Notes: generated by a model not told the origin, from the sequence alone. A stretch of 64,000 nucleotides of DNA from Spisula solida (GCA_947247005.1 OX365953.1:687001-751000), one strand, 5' to 3'. Numbered from the stretch's first letter, positions 45,905 through 57,924 are shown. Translations and numbers: made by a program.

Positions 45905-48900
45905 ACACTAGTTTAATATAAAGATTTAACGTGTAACTCGAAATTTCCGATTTTAAACCGGGATAGTAGATTCAACCCCAGTTTAAAATAACAATTCAAA
46001 GTCTAATTCAGAAATTCCGACTTTAAACGGGGGTTAGTAGATCGAACCCCAGTATAAAACAAGAAATTAAAGTATAACTCAGAAATTCCGACTTTAAACG
46101 GGGGTTAGTAGATGGAACCCCAGGTTAAAACAAGAAATTAAAGTCTAACTCAGAAATTCCGACTTTAAACGGGGGTTAGTAAATGGAACCCCAGGTTAAA
46201 ACAAGAAATTAAAGTCTAACTCAGAAATTCCGACTTTAAACGGCGGTTAGTAAATGGAACCCCAGTTTAAAACAACAAATTAAAGTCTAACTCAGAAATT
46301 CCGACTATAAACGGGGGTTAGTAGATCGAACCCCAGTTTAAAACAAAAAATTAAGGTCTAACTCAGAAATTCTGACTTTAAACGGGGGTTAGTAGATCGA
46401 ACCCCAGTTTAAAACAAAAAATTTAAGTCTAACTCAGAAATTCTGACTTTAAACGGGGGTAAGTAGATCGAACCCCAGTTTAAAACAAGAAATTAAAGTC
46501 TAACTCAGAAATTCTGACTTTAAACGGGGGTTAGTAGATCGAACCCCAGTTTAAAACAAAAAATTAAGGTCTAATTCAGAAATTCTGACTTTAAACGGGG
46601 GTTAGTAGATCGAACCCCAGTTTAAAACAACAAATTTAAGTCTAACTCAGAAATTCCGACTTTAAACGGGGGTTAGTAAATGGAAACCCAGTTTAAAACA
46701 AGAAATTAAAGTCTAACTCAGGAATTCCGACTTTAAACGGGGGTTAGTAAATGGAACCCCTGTTTAAAACAACAAATTTAAGTCTAACTGAGAAATTCCG
46801 ACTTTAAACGGGGGTTAGTAAATGGAACCCCAGTTTAAAACAAAAATTTAAGGTCTAACTCAGGAATTCTGACTTTAAACGGGGGTTAGTAGATCGAACC
46901 CCAGTTTAAAACAAGAAATTAAAGTCTAACTCAGAAATTCTGACTTTAAAAGGGGGTTAGTAAATGGAACCCCAGTTTAAAACAAAAATTTAAGGTCTAA
47001 CTCAGAAATTCTGATTTTAAACGGGGGTTAGTAGATCAAACCCCAGTTTAAAACAAGAAATTAAAGTCTAACTCAGAAATTCTGACTTTAAACGGGGGTT
47101 AGTAAATGGAACCCCAGGTTAAAACAAGAAATTAAAGTCTAACTCAGAAATTCCGACTTTAAACGGGGGTTAGTAAATGGAACCCCTGTTTAAAACAACA
47201 AATTTAAGTCTAACTGAGAAATTCCGACTTTAAACGGGGGTTAGTAAATGGAACCCCAGTTTAAAACAACAAATTAAAGTCTAACTCAGAAATTCCGACT
47301 TAAAACGGGGGTTAGTAAATGGAACCCCAATTTAAAACAACAAATTAAAGTCTAACTCAGAAATTCTGACTTTAAACGGGGGTTAGTAGATCGAACCCCA
47401 GTTTAAAACAAGAAATTAAAGTCTAACTCAGAAATTCTGACTTTAAAAGGGGGTTAGTAAATGGAACCCCAGTTTAAAACAAAAATTTAAGGTCTAACTC
47501 AGAAATTCTGATTTTAAACGGGGGTTAGTAGATCAAACCCCAGTTTAAAACAAGAAATTAAAGTCTAACTCAGAAATTCTGACTTTAAACGGGGGTTAGT
47601 AAATGGAACCCCAGGTTAAAACAAGAAATTAAAGTCTAACTCAGAAATTCCGACTTTAAACGGGGGTTAGTAAATGGAACCCCTGTTTAAAACAACAAAT
47701 TTAAGTCTAACTGAGAAATTCCGACTTTAAACGGGGGTTAGTAAATGGAACCCCAGTTTAAAACAACAAATTAAAGTCTAACTCAGAAATTCCGACTTAA
47801 AACGGGGGTTAGTAAATGGAACCCCAATTTAAAACAACAAATTAAAGTCTAACTCAGAAATTCCGACTTTAAACGGGGGTTAGTAGATCGAACCCCAGTT
47901 TAAAACAAAAAATTAAGGTCTAACTCAGAAATTCTGACTTTAAACGGGGGTTAGTAGATCGAACCCCAGTTTAAAACAACAAATTTAAGTCTAACTCAGA
48001 AATTCCGACTTTAAACGGGGGTTAGTAAATGGAACCCCAGGTTAAAACAAGAAATTAAAGTCTAACTCAGAAATTCCGACTTTAAACGGGGGTTAGTAAA
48101 TGGAACCCCAGGTTAAAACAAGAAATTAAAGTCTAACTCAGAAATTCCGACTTTAAACGGGGGTTAGTAAAAGGAACCCCTGTTTAAAACAACAAATTTA
48201 AGTCTAACTCAGAAATTCCGACTTTAAACGGGGGTTAGTAAATGGAACCCCAGTTTAAAACAAAAATTTAAGGTCTAACTCAGGAATTCTGACTTTAAAC
48301 GGGGGTTAGTAGATCGAACCCCAGTTTAAAACAAGAAATTAAAGTCTAACTCAGAAATTCTGACTTTAAACGGGGGTTAGTAAATGGAACCCCAGTTTAA
48401 AACAACAAATTAAAGTCTAACTCAGAAATTCCGACTTAAAACGGGGGTTAGTAAATGGAACCCCAATTTAAAACAACAAATTAAAGTCTAACTCAGAAAT
48501 TCCGACTTTAAACGGGGGTTAGTAGATCGAACCCCAGTTTAAAACAAAAAATTAAGGTCTAACTCAGAAATTCTGACTTTAAACGGGGGTTAGTAGATCG
48601 AACCCCAGTTTAAAACAACAAATTTAAGTCTAACTCAGAAATTCCGACTTTAAACGGGGGTTAGTAAATGGAACCCCAGGTTAAAACAAGAAATTAAAGT
48701 CTAACTCAGAAATTCCGACTTTAAACGGGGGTTAGTAAATGGAACCCCAGGTTAAAACAAGAAATTAAAGTCTAACTCAGAAATTCCGACTTTAAACGGG
48801 GGTTAGTAAAAGGAACCCCTGTTTAAAACAACAAATTTAAGTCTAACTCAGAAATTCCGACTTTAAACGGGGGTTAGTAAATGGAACCCCAGTTTAAAAC

Positions 48901-49829
48901 AAAAATTTAAGGTCTAACTCAGGAATTCTGACTTTAAACGGGGGTTAGTAGATCGAACCCCAGTTTAAAACAAGAAATTAAAGTCTAACTCAGAAATTCT
49001 GACTTTAAACGGGGGTTAGTAAATGGAACCCCATTTTAAAACAAAAATTTAAGGTCTAACTCAGAAATTCTGACTTTAAACGGGGGTTAGTAGATCGAAC
49101 CCCAGTTTAAAACAAGAAATTAAAGTCTAACTCAGAAATTCTGACTTTAAACGGGGGTTAGTAGATGGAACTCCAGGTTAAAACAAGAAATAAAAGTCTA
49201 ACTCAGAAATTCCGACTTTAAACGGGGGTTAGTAGATGGAACCCCAGTTTAACTTTAAAACAACAAATTAAAGTCTAACTCAGGAATTCTGACTTTAAAC
49301 GGGGGTTAGTAGATCGAACCCCAGTTTAAAACAAAAATTTAAGGTCTAACTCAGAAATTCTGACTTTAAACGGGGGTTAGTAGATCGAACCCCAGTTTAA
49401 AACAACAAATTTAAGTATAACTCAGAAATTCCGACTTTAAACGGGGGTTAGTAGATCGAACCCCAGTTTAAAACAAAAATTTAAGGTCGAACTCAGAAAT
49501 TCTGACTTTAAACGATGTTAGTAGATGGAACCCCAGTTTAAAACAAGAAATTAAAGTATAACTCAGAAATTCCGACTTTAAACGGGGGTTTGTAGATGGA
49601 GCCCCAGTTTAAAACAACAAATTAAAGTCTAACTCAGAAATTCCGACTTTAAACGGGGGTTAGTAGATGGAGCCCCAGTTTAAAACAACAAATTAAAGTC
49701 TAACTCAGGAATTCTGACTTTAAACGGGGGTTAGTAAATGGAACCCCAGTTTAAAACAAAAATTTAAAGTCTAACTCAGAAATTCTGACTTTAAACGGGG
49801 GTTAGTAGATCGAACCCCAGTTTAAAACA
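45905..49829 (+). repeat. 71-bp satellite array, roughly 55 copies
   Basis: The unit is CTAACTCAGAAATTCCGAC, TTTAAACGGGGGTTAGTARA, TSGAACCCCAGTTTAAAACA and ARAAATTAAAGT. Spacing of 71 bp was confirmed at 46090/46161. Each unit holds an interrupted palindrome, TTTAAAC(G)GGGGTT ... AACCCC(A)GTTTAAA. Marker variants recur at 497 bp (46941/47438, 7 units) and 639 bp (48163/48802, 9 units), showing local higher-order duplication. Confidence 0.92.
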
Positions 49830-50693
49830 TTCGCAACAATTATGATGTTCCATGATTGACAGGAAGTGATGTGTAGAAAAAATACAATACGTCAATCTCA
49901 CTAATCCGTTTCATATACCAGGCCTGCCGTAATAAAATCACGCAATTGCCTGAGATTCTAGCGAACATTGAATCACAGCGCGATGTTGGCAATATTATTA
50001 GTTTGCGCTTGGCGCACAAACCGCCTAATTCAACACCGTCAAGCACGCGAACCGCCTAAACCAAAATTACTTTATTAAGTAATATAAAGCCATGGACTTG
50101 ATTGTGAAATATTTAGGTATTAGAATAAAATCAATGTAGAAGAGCTCTACATTAACAAAAAGTATATTGAACGTTTGTAGCCTAGTCTAGGCAAATTTTA
50201 AACAAAATTTGCCATTGTCTCAACTTGAATCAATTAATTAGTAGAAATATTTCACTCGTATTGAACATATATTATCAACAAATATTTCCATAAGTTTCGA
50301 TAGTATACACCTTTAATCAAGAGTACCATATTTATGATATTTGAATTAAGCATAAAATATCAAATTCATATTTTAAATGCGGAAAAATATATATCAATAG
50401 AAGACCGACTTTTAAATCATCTGTGTCTAAGCACGCAACGTGCGTGGTCTAAGGGCGCTTTATATAAACACACGTAATACATTTAAAATGAAGCGTCCAA
50501 GGGAGCCAGATCAAGTAACTAAAATCTGAATGCCTAGGCAATATAGGGGAATAATGGGAGATAGTACATTTTATGACACCTGCTTCCTGTTAATTGCTTT
50601 ATTACCCATCGATACAAAAGAAATTGGTTAACAGTAATAATTAATAGGAGAATTTATTATGTATACACGCACGTTAATTTGATTAAACTTCGT

Positions 50694-50733
50694 GCAGGGA
50701 CAATCTAATAAGTTATTATTAGATTGTCCCTGC
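50694..50733. repeat. Hairpin with 18-bp perfect arms
   Basis: GCAGGGACAATCTAATAA is followed after 4 nt by its exact complement. Outer GTATAC...GTATAC and CACG...CGTG pairs extend the symmetry to about 50661-50746. Confidence 0.85.
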
Positions 50734-50969
50734 TTCGTGGTATACAACTGTAAAATACATAACACCTTTCAGTTTTGTCAGGACCTGTTCTATAAAGGAT
50801 ATCTAAACTCCCTGGTTTTGTGAAATTATCTGCAAATTGAACTAAATTGCCTGTAGGCAATACAATGAAATAAACTACAAAGTTTATTCGGGCATACTCG
50901 GGTTTATTCGGAAATAGCAGAGTTTGTGAAATTCATTGAAAACTAAATTCAAAACGATATGAATACCAC

Positions 50970-51463
50970 CGACTGGTTATGTCTTAACTATAGCGTTAAG
51001 ACTTGTAACCGCAGTTTAAAGTATCGGATGTCTGACCCAAGTTTTAACTCTTAAACTGGAGTTATATGTTCGCGAAATGCACATTAATTAAACATTTCTT
51101 AACTATATAGTTAAGATACTTTAAACCCGGGTTACAAGTGCTGTTTTGCACATTAATTCTTAAACCCATAGTTCAAGACTTTGAACCGCAGTTCAAGACT
51201 TCGAACCGCAGTTACAACTTTCTTAAACTGTAGTTAGAAAATGATGTCCAATCAGCATTGAGTTTGGTATAAATGCTTGGTTTTCATTGGTTCTCTCTTA
51301 ACCCTATAGTTAAGAGACTTGTAACTGCAGTTCTAAGTCTTTATCCGCGGTTTAAGAATTAATGTGCAGATGGCACTTGCAACCGCGGTTTAAAGTCTCT
51401 TAACTACGTAGTTAACTGTTAAACCCATAGATAAAGGAATTATTGTGCACTCCGCATTCCATA
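50970..51463 (-). repeat. Right TIR of the satellite-bearing element
   Basis: It is the reverse complement of the left arm, strongest over 51310-51463. The palindromes AACTATATAGTT, AACCCGGGTT, AACCGCGGTT and AACTACGTAGTT are preserved, with some order changes. Confidence 0.8.
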
Positions 51464-51906
51464 CATATGATCATCATTTCAACCCGTTATTGACTATGTA
51501 CGGAGATTCATCAGATGCGATGACTTCAGATGCCATTAACAAATAAATATACAAACAATTCGTTGTGACAGTCACGTACAATTCATTGTGACAAACATTT
51601 TGACAATCAAGTGATATATTTATTTCATTTATAGCTATATGGACATGAATTAAACCAGCTGAGTATGCTGAAAATGAAGCTACATTTGTAGTGATGACAT
51701 TTTATTGTGTGTATAAATGTGTTTATGTTGCAGATATTATTGTTTCTTTATGTGTTATTATTTTACAGGTTTTATGTTCATTATTTGACTATGATCATCA
51801 TTGTGTGATTCTACGTTATGGTAACATACCATTTTAAAAAGTTTGGGTTAAATATGTTAAAATTTTACTTAAGATAAAATTTTGTTTTCAAACAGAGGGA
51901 GGGAAT

Positions 51907-52342
51907 TGTAATGTAATGATCAAGAGATAGCTAATTATATAATATTAATTTCAGTGAACCTCCATATAGACTTTGAATAAATATAGGTTACACTATAACT
52001 GACAGTTATAAGTGAATATATACTAACACCAGACAGCTCGTCAGTATCATAAGGAAGTGTAAATTTAATATTTGTCTGGTTGGTCAATACCATGTTAGTG
52101 AGGAGTTAAGTTTTAGAGTTTGAGAGAGAGAGTCGAGTTAGAGACCAGTTGGTGCGGGCCGTCAACAAGCGAGTAGCTTGGGCCATAAGCCTGGACAGTA
52201 TGTTTATGAGTATGAAAAGTTGTCTTATGCTGTGAACCTGAGAAGTACTATACTATGTTTATGAACTGTGTAACAATCTAATAAGGCCACTATACGAACA
52301 CTCGAGTTACGCTATTTACCAACTCATAAGGGCTACGTAACA
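51907..52342 (+). repeat. Right LTR of the 11.7-kb element
   Basis: 436 bp, TG...CA. It is preceded by the polypurine tract CAGAGGGAGGGAA and followed by the duplicated TGAC. Confidence 0.9.
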
Positions 52343-52875
52343 TGACCTCTAGTGACTACACAAGGTTTTTCTATGATTGGCCATTGTGACCTAGTTTTTG
52401 ACCCCGGATAACCCAATATCGAACTTGACCTAGATTTTGTTGACATGATCATTGTGACCAAGTTTCATAAAGATTAGGCCAAAATTGTGACCTCTAGTGA
52501 CTACACAAGGTTTTCTATGATTTGACCTTGTGACCTAGTTTTTGACCCCGGATAACCCAATATCGAACTTGACCTAGATTTTGTTGACATGATCATTATG
52601 ACTAAGTTTCATAAAGATTAAGTTAAAATTGTGACCTCTAATGACTACACAAGGTTTTTCTATGATTTGACCTTGTGACCTTGTTTTTGACCCCGGATGA
52701 CCCAATATCGAACTTGACCTAGATGTTGTTAATATGATCATTGTGACCAAGTTTCATAAAGATTAGGCCGAAATTGTGACCTCTAGTGACTACACAAAGT
52801 TTTTCTATGATTTGACCTTGTGACCTAGTTTTTGACCCCAGATGACCCGATATCGAACTTGACCTAGATTTGTGT

Positions 52876-53560
52876 GATATTGTATAAAGTTGCCTAGGAA
52901 ATACATAACGAACACATGTGAAAATAGTAAAAAACCCACGGACAACAAAAAAGCACAAAATGTAAAAGGTGATGGCAATTACAGAACATATAAGTTTCCT
53001 ATCTAGTCGAGAATTTCTACAGTAACTACTAACTATATGACAAACAATATTCAGTCAAACCTGCCTGTAAGAGAGAAAAATTAATGAAAACTTCTAGAAC
53101 ATTCTAGATGATCTGATCCCAGTTATCTCCTATTTTTACATTGTATGTCTTGTACACTCCCCGCAGCACTTTAATGTCTATTATAATACACCGTAAATGA
53201 AGGTGACAAACTCCTAACGACCGATGGCATTAGCAGACTATATCAACATATGTTATTAGCAGAGTATATCACTTGGCTTAGATTTTTTTAAAGAAGAAAT
53301 CTCCATCACAAGGCACTTCTTATGAGCCTATTTTCATCTAAATCGGAACAGGTCATGTAGACCAAACTGAAGTTCAAAAGAGACAGTTGTTTCTTGTTTT
53401 CTCAAAATCGCATTTATGTACTTAAGAACATCTTATAAGCCAGCGATATCTCCTAGAATAGTAAAGTTATTTATTGGATCTTTATGAAGTATCGAAATAA
53501 TTCAGCGTTATTATTCACATAAAATTATGACGTAATATCAGTAAATATTAGTGTTTTATG
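52876..53560. other. No gene recognised
   Basis: Flank between the truncated HINE L and the repeats downstream of the HECTD4-like gene. Nothing supportable. Confidence 0.45.
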
Positions 53561-53925
53561 TGGTGATTAATACACCACAAAACGGCTTGGCAAATTTACA
53601 CCACGCCACAAAATTGTCATTTCATCACAATGAACGAAAGGTAATCAGCACAATTAATAGACCACGAAATGGCTTTGTAATTGATTTTCCATCTAATGAA
53701 TTTAAATCCACTAATTTACAATACACCACGAAATCTAAGTTATCACAATGCACGAAATATTTTAACCACAAAAATTAATCACCACGTTTAATAGACCACC
53801 AAAATGCTAGGCAATTGATTTTCTTTTTAATGGATTTTAATCCACTAATGTACAATACACCACAAAATTGTCACAAGTTATCATAATACACATAATGTAT
53901 TAACCACGAAAACTTTATAATTAAT
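53561..53925. repeat. Diverged repeat, 2-3 copies of about 132 bp
   Basis: TAGACCACSAAAATGCT, AATTGATTTTC and AATCCACTAAT.TACAATACACCAC recur at 53659 and 53791, with a partial copy before. It lies just 3' of the HECTD4-like stop codon. Confidence 0.6.
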
Positions 53926-53955
53926 AGAGTACATGTATCCTATCCAATCACGTAG

Positions 53956-56900
53956 CTAGCCACTAAGTGGATCTTCCCGACAATATACAGCATACATCAG
54001 TTTTTGTGTCATAATCTCTTGGCTTGAATACTGTGGTAGTTTTATCATAAACATACAAGTTTCTACACGAATATATCGTTCATCAGCTGAACCTGAAAGT
54101 ACACAGATATATACACGTATAAAGTACACAGATATATACAAATATAAAGTACACAGATATATACAAGTATAAAGTACACAGATATATTCAAGTATAAAGT
54201 ACACAGATATATTCAGGTATAAAGTACACAGATAAATACAAGTATATAGTACACAGAAATATACAAGTAAAAAGTACACAGATATTATACAAGTATAAAG
54301 TACACAGATAAATAAGGTTTACCATGACCACACTGTTAAATTCATACCTTCACCATAAGGTTTACAAGTCAAATAGTTTTCCTCGGCCAGACCTGTATTT
54401 ACAACAGTAACTTTACTTAAGAAATAATGAATGTGTACATGTGCTTTATCGTAGAATAAAGCACAGTCACTAGTTTGGATGCGCACCTGAACAAGCTTTA
54501 TTTTAGATAAAACACAGGTACATGTTTATTAATTCGATTCTAATATAGCCAATATTCCGCATTGGATATTACAAATAGACGTAGTCACTCTTACGCAGAA
54601 GTGCTAGAATTTCCTCGCTGGTGAGGAAGCCTGTACCGTTAGATCTAGAATTGCCATGAAGTCATTTAGTGGTCAGCAGAGGTTAAATTGACAGTCCGAA
54701 GCATGATTTATTCCCCATTACAATCTGATAAGCCTGTTAACACAACATACACTGTTGGTAGGAGTAACATGAGTCGGATGAAATTTCTGAAAAAATTTTT
54801 TCAGAGTTTTATTTTCACTGTACAATAGTAAATTAGAAAGTAAATTTGTTCAAATGTACAAGTCATGTGTATATACATTTTCTTCAGTATTTGGCATGCA
54901 CCTTCAAGAGGCAGTACAATACATATCATTAACAGTATTTGTGGAAATTACTATTGATAAAATCATTCAGATTTAACTGTTCTTTAAGTAATAAAATAAC
55001 CCTGGTACATACAAAATAGAAACCCATATTTTAAATAGTAGGCTAACCTTTTCATCGGCATGTGTAGCCAAATTGGCTAAGCTACTGCATTCGGTTCTAG
55101 AAGTATGCTGTGCTTGGGCGGGTTCAAATCCCATAAATATAATTTGCTAAATAAAATATGATAGCTGGTCCCCCTATTCAGTTTTTAACTACAGTTTTAA
55201 TGTTTTGTGATGGGGGCAAAGGTCACCCAACAAGTTTTTCCAGTAATTAATAGTCATGGGATAAACTAGTCATGTTTTTCCCTCTGAGTAAGTTTCAATG
55301 TTTTATTCGAAAGATCTATCTGGCTTCAATTTTCCTTCTATATAACGCCGGGAACATATCGGGACCCCCAAAATCACCCCCTATAATATTCGGGGATTTA
55401 ATCCCAAGACCGTGAATGTGTCAAGTGATACATTCTTAAACTTAGAGTTATATGTCTAGGTGGAATTTTTTTAAGATGGTTTAAATCATATCTGACTGAT
55501 AGACAACAATTAGTAGACGTCTCTGGTGCCCACTTTGCTACTGTCCCGATAACACGAAAATTGACTGTTGGACTAGCATGGTTGGAGGGTGGGTCCTGCA
55601 CAACGTCCTTGGGATATAGACATTTGGAATACATGTAGGCCCTATATAAGTTTCATATAAATTGTTGGCAAGTTATGGACAGTTTGTTTGCATGTCGTCA
55701 TGACACATCCCACATAGTTGCTGAGAATCAGTGTGCACAAGTAGTATCGTACAAATAAAGACCACCGAAATACATCAGTATTATATTCTGTGTATATCCG
55801 TGTAAAGACTTAAACCAGATAACTGAAAAAAATGCTGATTTGAAATAAATATTTTTAACACTAATTCTGTATAAAGTAGAAACCCTTTATGGTTTATTAT
55901 TTGTTAAATGCTTCAAATGGAATAGTTCATACACAGAAACACTTTATATTGGTACCAATGTTTAGTATTAAATTAACCAGAGTTGTCAAAAAACAGTGCG
56001 CTCCACTATTCTCAGTGCCTTGCTTGGATAGTAAAATCATTATATATTCGAAACAAAATGCTTCATAGCTGCAACATTACCCTCCGCTATATAGCGTAGA
56101 GGTTGGAGCTTCTAAGTCGAAAATTACTGGTTAAAAAACTTTCATATTTAATTAGCATTACACCGACGCCAAAGCTCAGGTGACTACAAAGCTCCTCTTA
56201 TTCTTCGAATAGTGTATCTAAAAATGATTTTATATCATTTCAAATATTTTGTCTTTTCTAAAATGTTTAATAAGGAATAAATACAGAAATCACACATATT
56301 TTTTATCCCACTATGTAACAAATGAAGTTTCCCTTTTTCCTTTCAACAATTGCTTGTTCTCTGACTATTGTTGACCAACATCTGGTTTCAATTAGATAAG
56401 GATCAGAACCTTAACACACCATGAAGGATGATAGGGTCATGATAATAAACACCGAGGTGTTACAAATTGATGAACAGTTATATTTCTATTGGATTTTGGA
56501 GCAAACCGACACTTCTGCGGAAGAGTGTAGTAACAATAGCACTACGTTCTTCATCGAACGGCTTATTTGCAGTTGTCAGTCGTAGCTGAATTTTATCGAT
56601 AATTCGTGCACACCATGATTTCCTCTATGTGTATATGGCTGAAACTGCTTGTTGGTAAGAGTACCGGTTAATCCTACCTAATCAACATGGAAACACTTCA
56701 TTAATTCTTTTGGCCTTACCATTTTCAAACATTCTACATCAATAGTAACAAAGCAGACCCCCTGTCGTGATTCAAACATTGAGACCATTTACAGCAGATG
56801 TGTCTAGACGGTACATCTCCAGAAACTGTGTGGTAGAAGTATACTACATGTAACTACACAGTACATTTTTAAACCAAAATGTACCGTCTAGACACACCTT

Positions 56901-57258
56901 AGGTCAGACTGACACATTAGCCAATCAGGCATTGACATGTGGTCACGTGCTCCTCCATAGTCAATTTTCTTTTGGCATTCCAATATACCCTCGGCCTCTA
57001 GGCCGAGGATAACAATGACAACACTGTTAAATTCATACCTTGACCATCGGGTGGTGCGATCTTCATAGGATAAGGAGGTACATGAGCCGTATCAGAGCCA
57101 CCATCTTTACACGGACATGTCTGTGGAATACGTTCCTGGTTGCACGCAAACTTGATAAATCTGCACAAATCTTCCTGGCTGAAACTTTCCAAACTGTTCC
57201 AGAAATACTGTATATGTTTATCTGTCTCCATCAGTCCCACCTGGTACATTGTAAGTGC
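53956..57258 (-). CDS. HECTD4: HECT E3 ubiquitin ligase C-terminus, HECTD4-like, last exons
   Basis: HECT ligases pass ubiquitin from E2 through a catalytic Cys to substrate. Exons on the minus strand: 57258-57039 (220 nt, after ACATTACAG, before GTATGA) and 54092-53956 (after TACTTTCAG, ending in a stop). Phases join (G|GT). The first reads ALTMYQVGLMETDKHIQYFW, SFSQEDLCRFIKFACNQER and IPQTCPCKDGGSDTAHVPPY. The second reads SADERYIRVETCMFMIKLPQ, ...REDPLSG. This is the HECT C-lobe: the CPC segment and MFMIKLPQYSS hold the expected catalytic-loop and C-terminal positions, and the REDPLSG end recalls human HECTD4. The family protein has about 4,000 residues, so most exons lie beyond 57258, possibly outside the window. 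The ortholog name is less certain than the HECT call. Confidence 0.8.
54097..54312 (-). repeat. 25-26 bp minisatellite abutting last HECTD4-like exon
   Basis: About nine copies of AGTACACAGATATATACAAG plus TATAA. On the gene strand the unit ends TATCTGTGTACTTTA, while the real acceptor reads TATCTGTGTACTTTCAG. The array therefore consists of the polypyrimidine/branch region and fills most of a 255-nt predicted intron. Confidence 0.85.
54348..54392 (-). other. Predicted 45-nt cassette exon of HECTD4-like gene
   Basis: AAATACAG|GTCTGG acceptor, 45 nt, GGTGAAG|GTATGA donor. In the gene's phase 1 it would insert 15 residues (LAEENYLTCKPYGE flanked by Gly) between the two C-lobe exons without a stop. 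The last exon bases and 25 bp of following intron (GTATGAATTTAACAGTGT) nearly repeat those of the 57039 donor, which points to partial exon duplication. Confidence 0.55.
54393..57038. other. Intron of HECTD4-like gene
   Basis: Non-coding apart from a LINE relic at 55478-55560. An AATTTTTT-rich palindrome lies near 54785. A TTTTTCAGAGT run lies near 54800 on the opposite strand to the gene. Confidence 0.5.
55478..55560 (+). pseudogene. LINE reverse-transcriptase relic
   Basis: Plus-strand frame RWFKSYLTDRQQLVDV, SGAHFATVPI. This is the RT segment between motifs A and B of CR1/Jockey-type LINEs. About 28 codons survive within the HECTD4-like intron. Confidence 0.7.
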
Positions 57259-57924
57259 CTGTAATGTAAGTATATAAACGCATGAGAGACATGCAAGTTA
57301 ATAAAAATATCTAATTGGAGCTTAAAATATATATTAATGCAACTGCAGCACATGACCACCAGCGGCCTGGAAGCTCATTTACTTACAACGATAGCGTGAT
57401 CACCTTCGATAGGAACACTTGACTACTAGAGAAAATCTTGGATACATTATCAAAGGAGAATACTTGGACACTGTATTATGTCACTTATGTAGTTTGCCAA
57501 CGTTCATATGTCGACCAGGATCCATTTGACTTCGATGGACCTGTGTTGGCTTGCTTTTCATAGTGGTTTTCCTTTGACACAATAATTAACTTTCCTAAGG
57601 CAATTATTTTTCAATTGGTTTGAATTTGGTTAACTTTCAAATTTTAAGATAGTTGTTTCGAATTTCACAAAACCACAATTACGATGAATTTTCAAATTTG
57701 TGAGTAACTTGATATTCGTATTCTGTTGCATTTCTGTAGTGTTTAAGCATAACGTGGGACATAATACACATTTGGTATACACTACAAAGTGCCCATATAA
57801 TATGGATGCCCCTACTTGCCATTAAACTATTACCCTAATACAGGACTATTACCCTACTAATACTCGATGAATCTGAAACTTATCCCTTATCAATAGTGAC
57901 AATTTGCAACTTTACAATGTAGTA
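57259..57924. other. No exon recognised
   Basis: Probably an intron of the HECTD4-like gene. No exon with both borders and family motifs was found. Confidence 0.4.

Larger units (their letters stand above)
45361..51463. mobile_element. 6.1-kb TIR element carrying a 71-bp satellite
   Basis: The left end TATGGAATGCGGAATGCACA is matched by the reverse complement of the right end (TGTGCACTCCGCATTCCATA has one mismatch). Inverted arms of about 470-490 bp follow (45361-45830 and 50970-51463), most conserved over the outer 150 bp. Between them lie the satellite (45905-49829) and about 1.1 kb of other non-coding DNA. No transposase frame was seen and no clear target duplication. It sits inside the 11.7-kb LTR element. 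Confidence 0.75.
40685..52342 (+). mobile_element. 11.66-kb LTR retrotransposon with Gag-protease only
   Basis: LTRs of 439 and 436 bp (TGTAATGTAATG...CTACGTAACA) differ by about four substitutions and one 3-bp indel. TGAC is duplicated at 40681-40684 and 52343-52346. A primer-site-like TGGAGTCGTGACC lies 5-6 nt after the left LTR. The purine tract CAGAGGGAGGGAA precedes the right LTR. Only Gag and an aspartic protease were recognised (41281-42503); no RT, RNase H or integrase motif was seen in the remaining 9.4 kb. The interior holds 129-bp tandem repeats and a 6.1-kb satellite-bearing TIR element. Confidence 0.88.
40130..52875 (-). mobile_element. HINE/pearl-like element L, split by 11.7-kb LTR element
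   Basis: The terminus ACAAGAGGGCCCAAAGGGCC at 40131 is followed by core repeats to 40684. Repeats resume at 52343 and run to about 52875, where the element stops without microsatellite or GTCAC hairpin. The split falls inside TTGTGACCTCTAG, whose TGAC is duplicated. Confidence 0.7.

Noticed and set aside
45905..49829. CRISPR-like array
   Set aside because: Units are contiguous 71-bp repeats with no unique spacers, in a eukaryotic context.
53956..54279. Whole 107-codon minus-strand frame as one protein
   Set aside because: Its N-terminal two thirds are minisatellite translation. Only the part after the acceptor at 54092 is coding.
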